A stretch of 64,000 nt of DNA from Coenobita brevimanus (GCA_032717465.1 CM064684.1:909001-973000); one strand, 5' to 3'; positions 53,482 through 63,869 are shown, counted from the stretch's first letter. The notes: a model not told the origin generated them from the letters alone. Program-made: numbers and translations.

Positions 53482-54965
53482 CTGTTTAGAGGGAGGCATG
53501 AGATCAATACCTTTCAACCTGAAAAGCCTGAGGACATAATTTATGTTACACAGTGTATTCCCATTTGACAACTTAATTCAGCTTTGGGGAACCTTTATGA
53601 AGTGGAGGGGTTTCATATAGCCTTCATTTACCCCTTCATAAGGTATGTGTCCAGCTCAGGAAGATGGACACCCCTGCCTTGCACAGTTCCAAGTCACCCT
53701 CAGGCAAGACACAGCACCAAACAGCCCACCAAAAAGGTAATAGGTGGATAGCTGCCACCATTCTGAGATATACAACCATGGGAGTGATGTGTGACCAAGG
53801 CCCAGTAACTGGCTTTGTACAACATTCCCAGACAGGGAACTCAACCACGTTCACCCAGTAGCTAGTCAAAGTCCAGGCTGAGACTACTGTTCATACGTAT
53901 CTATACACAGCTCTCCATCTCAGGAGCTATGCCTCCTCCATTTTCACCGCACCTTGCAGTGTAGAAGGACTCTGTTCCAACCCTGGTGAGGTGCTGTCTG
54001 CCACAGGAAGGTGGCTACTTGTCTGTGGTCAATAGGTCTGCTTAGTTAAAGAGACAGGTACAGAAAATACAACATAAAAGAGACAAACCACATACCTATA
54101 CTCTGTACTCCCGGAGCATGGGGCAGCATCCTGAGGTTCTCAAATAGCCTTGTCTTAATCTTATCAAGGTACTCTGGTGTGTTCTGGTTGGCCATGTTGG
54201 AAGGGCTAATGTGCAACTTGAAGTCTGGGCCAAAGTACTCAAAGTAGTCATTGTATGGGAGTTCATTGGCAATGTCCGTGCTGAGGGCCACAGCCGTCTC
54301 ATAGGTCCAGCACCGAGCCACGTTGCGGATGGTGTAGCCTCCACCTCCCAGCAGCAGCAGCGGCAGGTTGTACTTCTTCACAAACTCCACACACTTGGCA
54401 TGACCTGACAGTGACATGGAGGTATAATTACACAACACATAATCATCAATTGATATAGCTTTAAATTTCATTCATCACAGCCACCCAGACCTCCTCTCCC
54501 ACCCTAAGGTGAGATGAGATAGGGTAAAAAAAAAAAAAAAAGAGAGAGAGATTGGGAAAATCCTATCTTCATTAAGCACCATTAAAGGATGTAAATGATA
54601 AAAGCAATGATTATTAGACTGTACAATATTAGAAGAATGATACTAATGCTTATGGTAACCAGGCCAGCAATGTAATGTACCTTTAAGTGTGAGGTTGAAG
54701 CAGCCAAGTCTATCACCAGACAATGAGTCTGCACCACACTGCAGTACAATGGCAGATGGCTGGTAGGTTTCCATCACCTGCACACCAAAGACAAAATGGC
54801 TTAACTTTAAATGTTGAGGATAAAAATAAAAGAAGAGGCTTCAATAGTATAACTTCATTACATATGGTGGTGGTTGAGTGGTTTGAGACGATGGCTTATG
54901 AACAGATGAACACAAGTTTGATCCCAGGCTAGGTAAATAGTTAAATATGATTTGAATTTTGTTAA

Positions 54966-55015
<50 letters not shown>

Positions 55016-58000
55016 TTATAAGCTCTTGACATGCATAAGAGTGGCATTCCATTACATGGATGAGGAAATGATGAAAACATTGATAGTGGCTATGATCCAT
55101 CTCAGGCTGGGACATGAAGCAGTGGTGTTTGTTTCATTTCATTACGTTTTGTTTTTGAAGGCTCCAACATGCTTGCATGCGTTGTCCTTGGTCATCTACT
55201 GTAATGGCAACTCTCCATGCTGCTCGATCTCTGGCAGCTTCCTTATTTAGTCCCTCATCCCTGAGGTCACACTCAGTAACCTCATCCCAGGTCTTTTTCG
55301 GTTCACCTCTCACTACCCAACCCAAGCATCAATACTTTCTCACTTTCTGCATTGAATTATCATCATGCCAAAACCATCTTAATCTACCTCTCCTCATCAC
55401 AACACCAATACACTCCTGTCCCATCCTACCTCTCAACTTTTTCACTGTGAACCCTACTCCCCCCCCCCCCAGGCCTCGCACTCAGGAACACATTGCACAT
55501 CCACCTAACAATTGCCATTTCTGTATGTATGAGCCTGCGAATATCCTCTTCTTTACTGCCCAGGTCTCACTACCATACAGTATTACATTCCTATCACGTG
55601 CTGCATACAAAGATAACTTAGCACTGAGGTCCTCACATAAAAAAAAGATATAAACAAGATTGAGATAATACAATGAGCAGCAACCAAGATGGTTCCTAGC
55701 CTGGCAGATCTATCGTACAAAAAAGACTAAAAAAGCTGGGTCTGCCTTCCTTAGAAGAAAGAAGAGAGAAGGGCAACATGATTGCAGTGTTCAGGGCCAT
55801 GATGGGAGTAGACAAAACTGACACAGAAGATTTGTTTGTATGGGATGGGGGAGCAAGAAGAGGACATGGAAAGAAACTGAAAAAGACAAGTTGTTTGCAG
55901 GACATCAAGAATTACAGTTTACCATAAACAGTAAAACCTCACCATAACAGACATATTGGTGCCCAAGCCATTCCGAAAAAAAAACGACATCCGGACTTCC
56001 CCCTGCTAACCCAGACTTTTTATAAGTCTAGATCACACCAACAGTTTTTAAATTGTTTTCATACCACTGCAGTACTGTACTGTATTATACATTCACTACA
56101 ACAATCAAATGATATATATATAATAACACTGTACTGTACACTGATAAACATGTCCTTTATTTACCTTATTGTGGTGAACATAACTGAAGTGGTCAGGCAG
56201 TCTGGACTGCTTTTGGCTTTCTCGGACTTTTTCTGATATACGGTATAAGAATTCAGTCTGGTAGCTCCTCGATTCTGATAAAAACGAATTCCGGTCTACT
56301 GAAGTCCGTTATATCGAGGTTTTACTGTAGATGCACTGACCCGTGTAAGAGCCTAGACGAGGAGTCCAAAAACTTAAATCAGTTTGAAGCAAAGTCTGAC
56401 TGGTTGAGACATGAAGACTGGACCCCACGAGCATAGCTCATTTCCTGTTTATCACAACTCGGTGAATACAGTACACACTAATGGTACTGTAAAGATACCT
56501 GGGCACAGTTTTTGCTTTTGAACTCACCGCACTATCATCTCTTTGATACGATGCATCAGTGAAGAGTGTGCTGGACATGCTCCAAGTGCGAAGTAGATGC
56601 AGAGAAATTAGTCCTGACTGTACATACTCATACTGTTGGTGCTAATGAAGCTTCTTTTACCGTTCCAGTAATTTGAACAGTGGAAGCCAACTGAATTGCA
56701 GTTTTTTTTGCCATTAGGAGGAGTCAGCAGCACCCCTTGTGCATCAGTGTGGCCCTGGCCGTGTCTGTGAGCAGATGTGTTGTTGAGCTAAGCTTACTAT
56801 TCTAACACAATGTGTAGGTGGTGTGGCGGTTTTGTGTTGGTGGACCAATGGCGCAGCAACGTCAAGTCAATGTTGATCATTTTCTTCAATATCCAGGGGA
56901 TTGTTCACAAGGAATTTGTCCCACCTGGTCAATCTGTCAGCGGAAAGTTTCACTATGAAGTTTCACAGAGTCTGAGGGAGAACATCCGTCGCAAACGTCC
57001 AGAACAGTGGAAGAACAGGGACTGGGTCCTGCATCATGACAACACCCCTTTCCACACATCAATTGTTGTCTGGTAGTTCCTGGCTTCCATTAACATGGTA
57101 GTCATTCCCCACCCACCCTATTCCCCTGACCTTCCCCCTGCGACTTTTTGCTGTTTCCGAAGCTGAAATTATGACTGAAAGGGAGTCAATTTGACTCAAC
57201 TGAGGAGATTCAGACAGAATCACAAGAGGTGCTCAAGACCATCAATCCTGAAGCCTTCCAGGAATGCATGGGCTTGTGGAAAAAACACTGGGACCACTGT
57301 ATACATGCCCAAGGGAACTACTTCAAAGGTGACAGTGAGAACTAGGAGGTAAGGTAGCTTATCTTCCTACAATATTCAAATTACTGGAACTTTTGGGTAG
57401 CACCTCCCATATAAACTCAAACCTCCATTTAAGGGACCCCATATTCTACCTGACAAACGAACAAGGCCATTCAAAAATGATATTTAATGTGTAGGTTATA
57501 CACATTATTATGTTTCTTTATATAGTACCTGTAAAATAATATTCATAATCATATAATTAAGTACAATAAGTGAAACAATCATTGCATTTCATAATAAGAC
57601 TCTCTTTATATGTGGTAAAACAATGGACATTTTCAAGTAAGGGGCATTTTCAAGTAAGGGACAAGCTGAATCCCCATTTAGTCCCTTAAACTGAGGTTTG
57701 AGTGTATGTGTGTATATATATATCTATCTATCTATTGCCAGACGCCTCAATCCCGTTTGGGGTGGCCACAAACAAATCGCCTCCAAGTCACCCTGTCCCC
57801 CGCCATCTCACTGCCCTGCTCCCAACTCACACACCCCTCTCTCATATACCTCTCCACCCCATCCCTCCATCTCATCCTCGGCCTCCCCCTCCCTCTTCCC
57901 CCATCCACCTCACTCACATACACTCTCTTCGTCAGTCTTTCACCCTCCATCCTCTCCGCATGGCCAAACCACCTCAGTGTGTTCCTCATAACGCTTCCTA

Positions 58001-59219
58001 TCACATCCACATCAACACCACAACGCTCCTTTATATCCTCATTCGTCAGCCTGTCTCTCCATGTGACTCCACAGGCTCCTCTTAAATAACTCATTTCCAC
58101 TGCTCTCACTCTTGACTTGTGTCCTTCCAGCAACGTCCAAGCTTCACTTCCGTACGTTAGAGTTGGTATCACAATACTGTCATGTAGTAACTTTTTCACT
58201 TCCATGCTCACTTCCCTGTTTTTTATCACTGCTTTCAAAGAACCAGCAACCTTTCTTCCCTGCTATACCCTTTCAAGCACTTCACCCTCCAAACCTCCAT
58301 CCTTACTCATCACACTACCCAAGTACGTAAACGTACTCACATTTTTCAATTCCTCACCATCCAACCTCGCTGTACATTCACTGACTTCACCTCTCTCAAA
58401 GACCATCACTTTACTCTTCCCTACATTCACCTTTAGATTCCGTTTCTTACACACTCTCCCAAACTCATCCACACACGCGCACACACACACACACACACCG
58501 CTCGCTGGTGTAGTGGTAACGCTCTCGCTTGCCAACTGGTGGATGGGAGTTCGCGCCTCGCTCAGGTTGCGAAAAGTTTCACTGACGAAGTGGGTGGTTA
58601 CTGTCCTCCTGGAGCAAGGGGACGGGTGTGTGCGTGTGTGAAGGTCACAGCCTTGCCCTTAGATCGGACTATATGAGCTCTCAGCTCCCTTCCGGGAGGG
58701 TAAAAAGCTGACAATCACGACCATCAAGTGACCCTGACCGACCCGGTGAATTACACACACAAGTGCTCGTGGGCCCTTTGGGCCCCTTGCACTTGCTCCT
58801 GTGGAGGGCTATCACATTTATGTGCTGTTCTAGTGTAATGTTGTCACTTGGATTTTTTGCAGCTAAACAATTGATCGTGTTATTTGCAGCTTCGGAAATG
58901 GAACCCACGTTGTCCGAACGCAAGTCCAAAGTACACACACACACACGGCTACTGCTACAGTTTATTTTAGTTTAACTTCTGGGCAAAAAATTCTATGGAG
59001 ATCCTATGCTGGCCTCCGGAAGCAGCATTTTTTAGTCAAAATGTGATTGCTCGTTAAATATAGTAAAAGTTTTTCAATCGTGATGGGACCAAGTTTTTTC
59101 ACATCAGTGAATTTTTTGCAATTTTTGTGCCAATTTTTGTGTGATTTGAATGTGTAGTTTCGGCTGCCCAAAATACACACACACACACACACACAGCTGC
59201 TGCTATAGTATATTATATA

Positions 59220-59293
<74 letters not shown>

Positions 59294-61516
59294 GTAGATG
59301 CTCATTTAACTTACTGTACACCAATTTAGCGGAAGACCGAGAAAGCAGATTTTTTTCTTCTTCCCCATTTAAAGGAAAATTTCCATAAAATTTAGTATAA
59401 TTCTGTGAAAAAAATTCCATTCCAAAAACTACTGAATTTCCAGAAAAACTTCCATACATCAAGCGTGTCATCGAGCCCATAGTGGACCACTCCCCTGGCT
59501 GACAGTGCGCGGTGTGTCTACACATACCCACCAACTTCCCTCGGTAGCGGCAATGGCAGGGACTCGGTGACATCGTGTGGCTCATACAGTACAGCATTCA
59601 CGTGATCACCCTACTGTTAGCAATAATTTTGCATATGTGTGTGGCTTGGCTTGGTATTGCATTCCCCCCTCCCTCTTCCAGTGAACCAAAGCTTTTGTGC
59701 ACCATGCCTAAGGTTCAGGAAAAGGAGGAGAGGGCGAGGCTTTCTCCTGTCCAGAAATTGGAAATAATTGAGAAGATGAAGCACAGGGCTGGGTCTAAGG
59801 GCAGTGATGGACTACGAGGTAAAGAAAACCCAGGTGTATGACCTACACAAACACGAGGACAAAATCAAGAACTGAAATTGCAACCAGAGGTAAGTGCTAG
59901 TGGTAGTGAAAAATCTAAAATGTTGGAAAGGCAGTCTATGAACCATCCCTGATGCTCCCCAGCCCCTCTGTCACCCCAGTCCCACCTCTAGTGCTGATGG
60001 AGGATGACTGACAGTGGCTAAACCATCCCCAGGCCTGATATAGGTTTGGGGGGGCCAGTAAGGCTACCTATGTCAGGCGTACTTCTGCAACAAGTACGAA
60101 CTCCTACTTTTGGAGGTAAGCCTTAATCGTTTTCGTTTTTAAAGGCTCCAACATGCTTGCATGTGTCGGCCTTGGTCACCTAATGGCGGCTCTCCACGCT
60201 GCACGATCCATTGCAGCCTCCCTGTTCAGTCCCTTAACCCTGAGGTCACACTTAATGACCTCGTCCCATGTCTTTCTCGGTCTACCCCTCATAACCCCAC
60301 CCCCAATATTAACACTTCTCACCTTCCTCACCCAATTATCATCCCCCATCCTCTCCACATCTCCAAACCATCTCAATCTACCTCTCCTCATCACAACACC
60401 AATACACTCCAGTCCCATCCTACCTCTCAACTCTTCCATCGTAAAACCAGCCCCTCCAGGCCTTGGACGCAGCACATCCACCTAATCATTGTCATTTCCG
60501 TACGTCTGAGCCGGCGAATATCTTCCTCCTTCACTGCCCAGGTCTCACTACCATACAGCATTACACTCCTAACACATGCTGCACACGAAGACCCCTTAGC
60601 ACGGAGGAAGAGTCCTCTCAATGTCAGGAGAGGCAAGAGCTCCCTGAACTTCTTCCAACCACTTCTCACCCTAGCCGCAGAGCTAACTCCAGCCCCACCT
60701 CCAGCACACAAAATGTCTCCCAAATAACAAAACTCTTCCACACACTCAAGAGATTCACCAGCAAGTTCATTCCTTTCACGTCTGACAACCTCCACCTGCT
60801 CACCCCGACACGCCATACACATAAAATCAGCATTATCTCGCAGTCTACCTCTGATACCACTACATCTCTTATGCACCCATTTATCACACACACCACACAA
60901 GATGGAATTACTTCCTACGCCCTTGTGGCAAACTGCACATGGCCACTCTCCCTCGTCTTTGACAGTACCGCCACCAACCCTAGATATCATCACCTTTGTT
61001 TTATCTGCATTTACCCTTAAACCCTTGTGCCCCATACCATCTCTCCACTTCCTAAACCTTTCCTCCGCCTCCCTTTCGTTCTCTGCAATCTACACCAAAT
61101 CATCAGCATACAACAACTCCCACGTATGTATTTTATTATCCCTATTTCCTATGCTGAAGTACTGTATTTGGTACACTACTATCCTCACCTTATTCTTTAA
61201 GTGTGCATATTTCATTACTACGTAAGTACTGTATGTATCACTGTTAACATGTACACGATAATGCATTTAAGTGTGGGTATTAATCATGGGTCCAGACTGC
61301 TGTGTGTTGCATTAAGAGTTGGCACAGTTTGTTACATTAGGGTGCACATTGTCAGGAACTTGACCTGACTGTTGGCTTCAAGCATTGAGTGGAAACTTAC
61401 TCAAAATGCTGGAAATTTTTCATTTATACTGAACCTTTATTATGGAACTTTACTTAGTGGAAAATTCAAGAAAATGGAATAGGGGTTGGCTGAATTAGTT
61501 TAAATCAAGCATCAAC

Positions 61517-61578
<62 letters not shown>

Positions 61579-63792
61579 TACAGTACTTATATATATACTC
61601 TAGCAGCCTTGCAATAACATAATCCTTCCTGAGGTATAGTATCTTCAGCCAAATCCTCCATGCTGAGGCTCCAAAGTCGTGGAAATATATTATTCCTCTG
61701 TGACTGTATGAGCAACTATACTCTTTCATTCTAACTTGATCTAAAATCATCTCTCCATCTTGAATGCCGAGACAACAGATTAACTGAAGAATGTTATGTT
61801 CGTCACGAAGAAGTACTATGGATATGACATACAGCCATAACACTGTCTTGTTCTGCAACAAACTATGTGAATATGCTACAAAAGGATGAAAATCTGGGCA
61901 AAGTTAAGGTGAAAAGACCATAGCATTCGACTGCAGTTTCTTTTACTATGAGACAGGTGCATAAGTTGCTGCCGATCAACCCAGTCCATTTGGCTGAGCA
62001 GACTCACCAACCACAAGTGAGTTGCCATCCTGCAGGGTCATCCTGTGCAGCAAACTGATGTTCCCTTGCACCTGACAGCACCTCGCCAATGAGGTGAGGG
62101 GGACACTTGTTGAGGTTTGGTTCCTGGATGGATGGTGCATTTCCATCTCTCCACCCAGTCAGCTGCAGCACCATAGCAGACTCCTCATCACCCCGTAATA
62201 TGGTCATATTGTTACCCCCCAAGTGTTATAAATTTGTAAATGGTTTCCTGGGTTACAGGAAACCATTATGCTTGTCACTCAATATAAAGCCACCTGAAGC
62301 AGAAAGAATAATAATAAAAAGGAGATAGGATGGAAAGGGACAAGTAGGAGAGTGGAGCGAAGACAGAATAAAAAAATGGGGGGTGAGGAAATGTAAAGCA
62401 GCACTACATCAAGTAAGTGGATGATAGTCACTACCACCACTTGAACGAATAATAAGGCAAAGTTGTCTGTTACCTTACATGAGGTAAAATGTCAAGAACA
62501 TGAATGATCTATAAAACCTGAACTAGCTGATGCTGTACTGGAAAAAGCTGGAAAACGTACCTTGGTGAGGATGGGAACAAAGATACTCTCATAGCTCTCA
62601 TCATCTATGCCGTCACGAAGAGGGAAGTTGACCGCATAGTACTTTCCCTTCCCAGCACCAATATCCTGTAAGGTGATTAGTGTCAACTTCATTTGTTCGT
62701 TAATTTGTTTACAAAGACTCCAACAAACTCGCCTGCATCAGCCTTGGTCACCTAGTGACAGCTCTCCATGTGTGATCTCTAGCACCCTTTCCATTTAGTC
62801 CCTTATCTCTACGTCACACTCTCAACTTTGATAATTATAAATGTTAAGAGACACGAGATATCACCCACCCTGAGATCTCCAGTGCCAGGGAAGTACTCTC
62901 CATACTTGTGAAAGGACACAGTCATAACACGATCAGTGGTGTAGAAGGCTTCCTCTACCCCATCCCCATGGTGGATGTCAATGTCGATGTACAGGACACG
63001 CTGATGGTACTTGAGAAGCTCCAAGATGGCCAGCACAATGTCATTCACGTAGCAGAACCCTGACGCCTCACTCTGCAGCCACATCAAACACACAGTTAGA
63101 TTCCCTATACATTCTCTCCTACAACACATACTGCACTCAATACAACTTTCTCTTTTTCAGTCCAATGGAACTAAAGATTGAGAAAAGTTGGAATATGCAT
63201 GTTAGATTTCCTATGCATTTCCTCTTACGACGCATATTACTGCACTTTGATGTACAGCTTTCTTTTTTTTTATGGAGAAGGCACCTGAGCCTGGAAAGGG
63301 TGTCATATCTTCCTATTTCTATGCATTTTCTTCTACAACACATAAAGTATTACATTTCAACATGACATTTCCTCCTTTTTAATGCAGAAGGAACCACAGA
63401 CTATAGTAGCAGTAACAGTAGCGGTAGCCTCAAGTTCTTCTGAAATGTGAACCTTGTGAACTGCAGGCTTAAGCTGATCCCTTGCAGTTTACCAGTGTCC
63501 TTCCATGAGATGAGATGTACATTTTTGTTGAGGATGTTTGTATAAACAGGCAGATAAGCAATCTGGTTATAACAGTGCCATCACAAGAAAGCAACCTTCT
63601 CCAGCACCAAACCAACCACAGACTGAAAAGGGGTCAATACCTTCTTGGCATGGTGAAGTCCTCCAGCCCAGTTGACTGCAATATCACAAGCTTGTTTGTT
63701 AAGCTTGACTGCACCCGCAATGGACCCACCCGACGACAGCTGGCAGAACTCGTACAGACCATCAAATACAGGGCAGTCCTCTCCCACATTGA
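53177..63792 (-). CDS. HDAC1: HDAC1/Rpd3-type class I histone deacetylase, last six coding exons (partial, 5' end outside window)
   Basis: Exons (coding order): 63792-63641, 63072-62869, 62665-62561, 54777-54681, 54404-54096, 53481-53177. They join in phase to 389 codons, starting at the residues [11 protein letters not shown], about position 95 of human HDAC1 (482 aa), so about 94 codons lie beyond the right edge. Zn-dependent active-site residues of class I HDACs are all present: the HH of GGLHHAKK, D and H of [11 protein letters not shown] of [13 protein letters not shown] of [27 protein letters not shown] and [19 protein letters not shown] are class-I signatures. The C-terminal tail is acidic and Ser-rich ([10 protein letters not shown], likely CK2-type sites), then Lys-rich KPKKKTK, a probable nuclear signal. 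The expected role is lysine deacetylation of histones in nuclear corepressor complexes. HDAC1 versus HDAC2 has no meaning outside vertebrates; Rpd3 is the arthropod name. Confidence 0.95.
53651..54055 (-). repeat. Dispersed repeat R420 in the last HDAC1 intron
   Basis: Second full-length copy of the repeat at 45896-46322, filling most of the 614-bp intron between the last two exons. Confidence 0.75.
54096..54404 (-). CDS. HDAC1: HDAC1 exon, catalytic Tyr
   Basis: Acceptor CACTGTCAG; completes Gly, then [14 protein letters not shown].., [20 protein letters not shown].., to ..[10 protein letters not shown] plus one base; donor GTATGT. Confidence 0.95.
54681..54777 (-). CDS. HDAC1: HDAC1 exon (32 codons + 1 base)
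   Basis: Acceptor [31 protein letters not shown].. to ..FNLTLK plus the first base of a Gly codon; donor GTACAT. Contains the catalytic-pocket Asp. Confidence 0.93.
54972..55013 (+). repeat. (CA)n microsatellite
   Basis: About 21 CA dinucleotides in the large HDAC1 intron. Confidence 0.95.
55144..55640 (-). mobile_element. RTE2 copy (3' part, degenerate)
   Basis: Same strand as HDAC1: 3' end CGTTTTGTTTTTGAAGGCTCCAACATGC.. and homology up to the ..CATACAAAGATAAC region; a C10 run interrupts it near 55460. Confidence 0.8.
55929..56327. mobile_element. Tigger-like MITE, uninterrupted copy (empty site)
   Basis: CAGTAAAACCTC at 55929 and GAGGTTTTACTG ending at 56327, right flank TA. The interior matches the outer MITE at 32479-33468 in reverse orientation, with TTTACCTTATTGTGGTG intact where the other carries an insertion. 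Confidence 0.85.
56660..57345 (+). pseudogene. Mariner-type transposase remnant
   Basis: Readable pieces: [56 protein letters not shown] (HDN.P.H, the second catalytic Asp), then after a stop [20 protein letters not shown] (PYSPDL, the third catalytic Asp region) and [19 protein letters not shown]. Stops and frameshifts at 57076 and beyond. The N-terminal HTH part is not recognisable. Confidence 0.85.
57346..57716. other. Nothing recognised
   Basis: Intron sequence with a short duplicated phrase TTTTCAAGTAAGGG(G/A) at about 57630-57662. Confidence 0.4.
57719..58482 (-). mobile_element. RTE1 copy, 5'-truncated
   Basis: (GATA)n tail at 57719-57736 (- strand). The ORF 57747-58238 gives [20 protein letters not shown].., [20 protein letters not shown].., ending CGHPKRD-stop; a frameshift separates the upstream piece 58263-58535 ([20 protein letters not shown]). 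It shows the true C-terminus missing from the 13-kb copy. Truncated at a CA run next to the SINE at 58495. Confidence 0.88.
58495..58975 (+). mobile_element. tRNA-Gly-derived SINE
   Basis: Head CGCTCGCTGGTGTAGTGGTA, ACGCTCTCGCTTGCCAACTG, GTGGATGGGAGTTCGCGCCT resembles tRNA-Gly(GCC): TGG..AGTGGTA A box, TTGCCAA anticodon loop, GTTCGCGCC B box. A body of about 400 bp ends near a CA run at 58934. The tRNA arms are mutated. Confidence 0.7.
59190..59291 (+). repeat. (TA)n(CA)n microsatellite on the left of a Tigger element
   Basis: TATATA.. passing into CACACA.. and ending directly at the transposon start CAGTAGATG. Confidence 0.9.
59704..59841 (+). pseudogene. Tigger-type transposase N-terminal fragment
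   Basis: [30 protein letters not shown]: the CENP-B/Tigger HTH start (L-S-..-Q-K-L-E-I-I). A frameshift follows; the next frame gives [13 protein letters not shown], matching the I-Y-x-x-K-K-..-K-I part of the HTH. No catalytic domain remains. Confidence 0.75.
60126..61124 (-). mobile_element. RTE2 copy nested in the second Tigger element
   Basis: 3' end CGTTTTCGTTTTTAAAGGCTCCAACATGC at left; 5' truncation at the YADD box (CATCAGCATACAACAACTCC) at right. Same strand as HDAC1. Confidence 0.88.
60427..61035 (-). CDS. RTE2 ORF segment with intact PHD-type (C4HC3) finger (202 aa)
   Basis: After the RT palm ([18 protein letters not shown]) comes a finger with C33, C36, C47, C50, H55, C58, C73 and C76: C-x2-C-x10-C-x2-C-x4-H-x2-C-x14-C-x2-C. 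This is the spacing of a PHD finger. The C-terminal RT region follows ([40 protein letters not shown]). The frame is open through the finger but ends early at a shift near 60470; the last domain ([13 protein letters not shown]) is in 60176-60481. All eight metal ligands survive here, unlike the copy at 25.6 kb. Confidence 0.8.
   Translation of the reverse strand: MGHKGLRVNADKTKVMISRVGGGTVKDEGEWPCAVCHKGVGSNSILCGVCDKWVHKRCSGIRGRLRDNADFMCMACRGEQVEVVRRERNELAGESLECVEEFCYLGDILCAGGGAGVSSAARVRSGWKKFRELLPLLTLRGLFLRAKGSSCAACVRSVMLYGSETWAVKEEDIRRLRRTEMTMIRWMCCVQGLEGLVLRWKS
61519..61575 (+). repeat. (TG)n(TA)n microsatellite on the right of the Tigger element
   Basis: TGTGTGTGTATATATA.. then CACACACA; mirror of the left flank at 59190-59291. 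Confidence 0.9.
61726..61920. mobile_element. MITE, family M1
   Basis: Left CTTTCATTCTAACTTGATCT, internal TCTCTCCATCTTGAATGCCG and GTCACGAAGAAGTACTATGG, right GGGCAAAGTTAAGGTGAAAA. Confidence 0.7.
61966..62060 (+). repeat. R420-type head
   Basis: GATCAACCCAGTCCATTTGG..GCAGACTCACCAACCACAAG..CATCCTGCAGGGTC, aligned with 19174-19260. Confidence 0.5.
62217..62320 (+). repeat. Dispersed repeat R3
   Basis: AATGGTTTCCTGGGTTACAG, GAAACCATTATGCTTGTCAC and AAAGCCACCTG as at 5270-5420. Confidence 0.6.
62561..62665 (-). CDS. HDAC1: HDAC1 exon (35 codons)
   Basis: Acceptor [30 protein letters not shown].. to ..FVPILTK; donor GTACGT. Phase 0 at both ends. The following intron (62560-54778) is 7.8 kb. 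Confidence 0.95.
62694..62826 (-). mobile_element. RTE2 3'-terminal scrap between two HDAC1 exons
   Basis: GACTCCAACAAACTCGCCTG, CATCAGCCTTGGTCACCTAG..GGTCCCTTATCTC-like; diverged RTE2 3' end in a 203-bp intron. Confidence 0.7.
62869..63072 (-). CDS. HDAC1: HDAC1 exon, Zn-binding Asp/His
   Basis: Acceptor GGCTGCAG; 68 codons from [13 protein letters not shown] through [20 protein letters not shown] to FPGTGDLR; donor GTGGGT. Phase 0 at both ends. Confidence 0.95.
63641..63792 (-). CDS. HDAC1: HDAC1 exon, active-site His pair
   Basis: Acceptor ..TTGGTTCAG, first two bases TC complete a split (Phe) codon; encodes [20 protein letters not shown].. to ..GGLHHAKK; donor GTATTG. Ends in phase 0. 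Confidence 0.93.
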
Positions 63793-63869
63793 CTGAACCA
63801 ATATAAGACATATAAAAGATAAATAAATCATCATCATAACCTAATCTCTCTGCTAATTCCCTTATACTG

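Larger units (their letters stand above)
59292..61518. mobile_element. Second Tigger-type transposon, carrying an RTE2 insertion
   Basis: Left end CAGTAGATGCTCATTTAACT and right end (reverse complement) CAGTTGATGCTTGATTTAAA form diverged terminal inverted repeats. Inside is a transposase N-terminus at 59704. RTE2 occupies about 60126-61124. The flanks are mirror-image microsatellites, (TA)n(CA)n on the left and (TG)n(TA)n on the right. Confidence 0.7.

Noticed and set aside
53190..53489. 99-codon + strand frame
   Set aside because: Antisense of the last HDAC1 exon, which has clear protein similarity and splice signals on the - strand.
59575..59841. A host DNA-binding gene
   Set aside because: The [18 protein letters not shown] segment is a Tigger transposase start lying between transposon termini, with an immediate frameshift.
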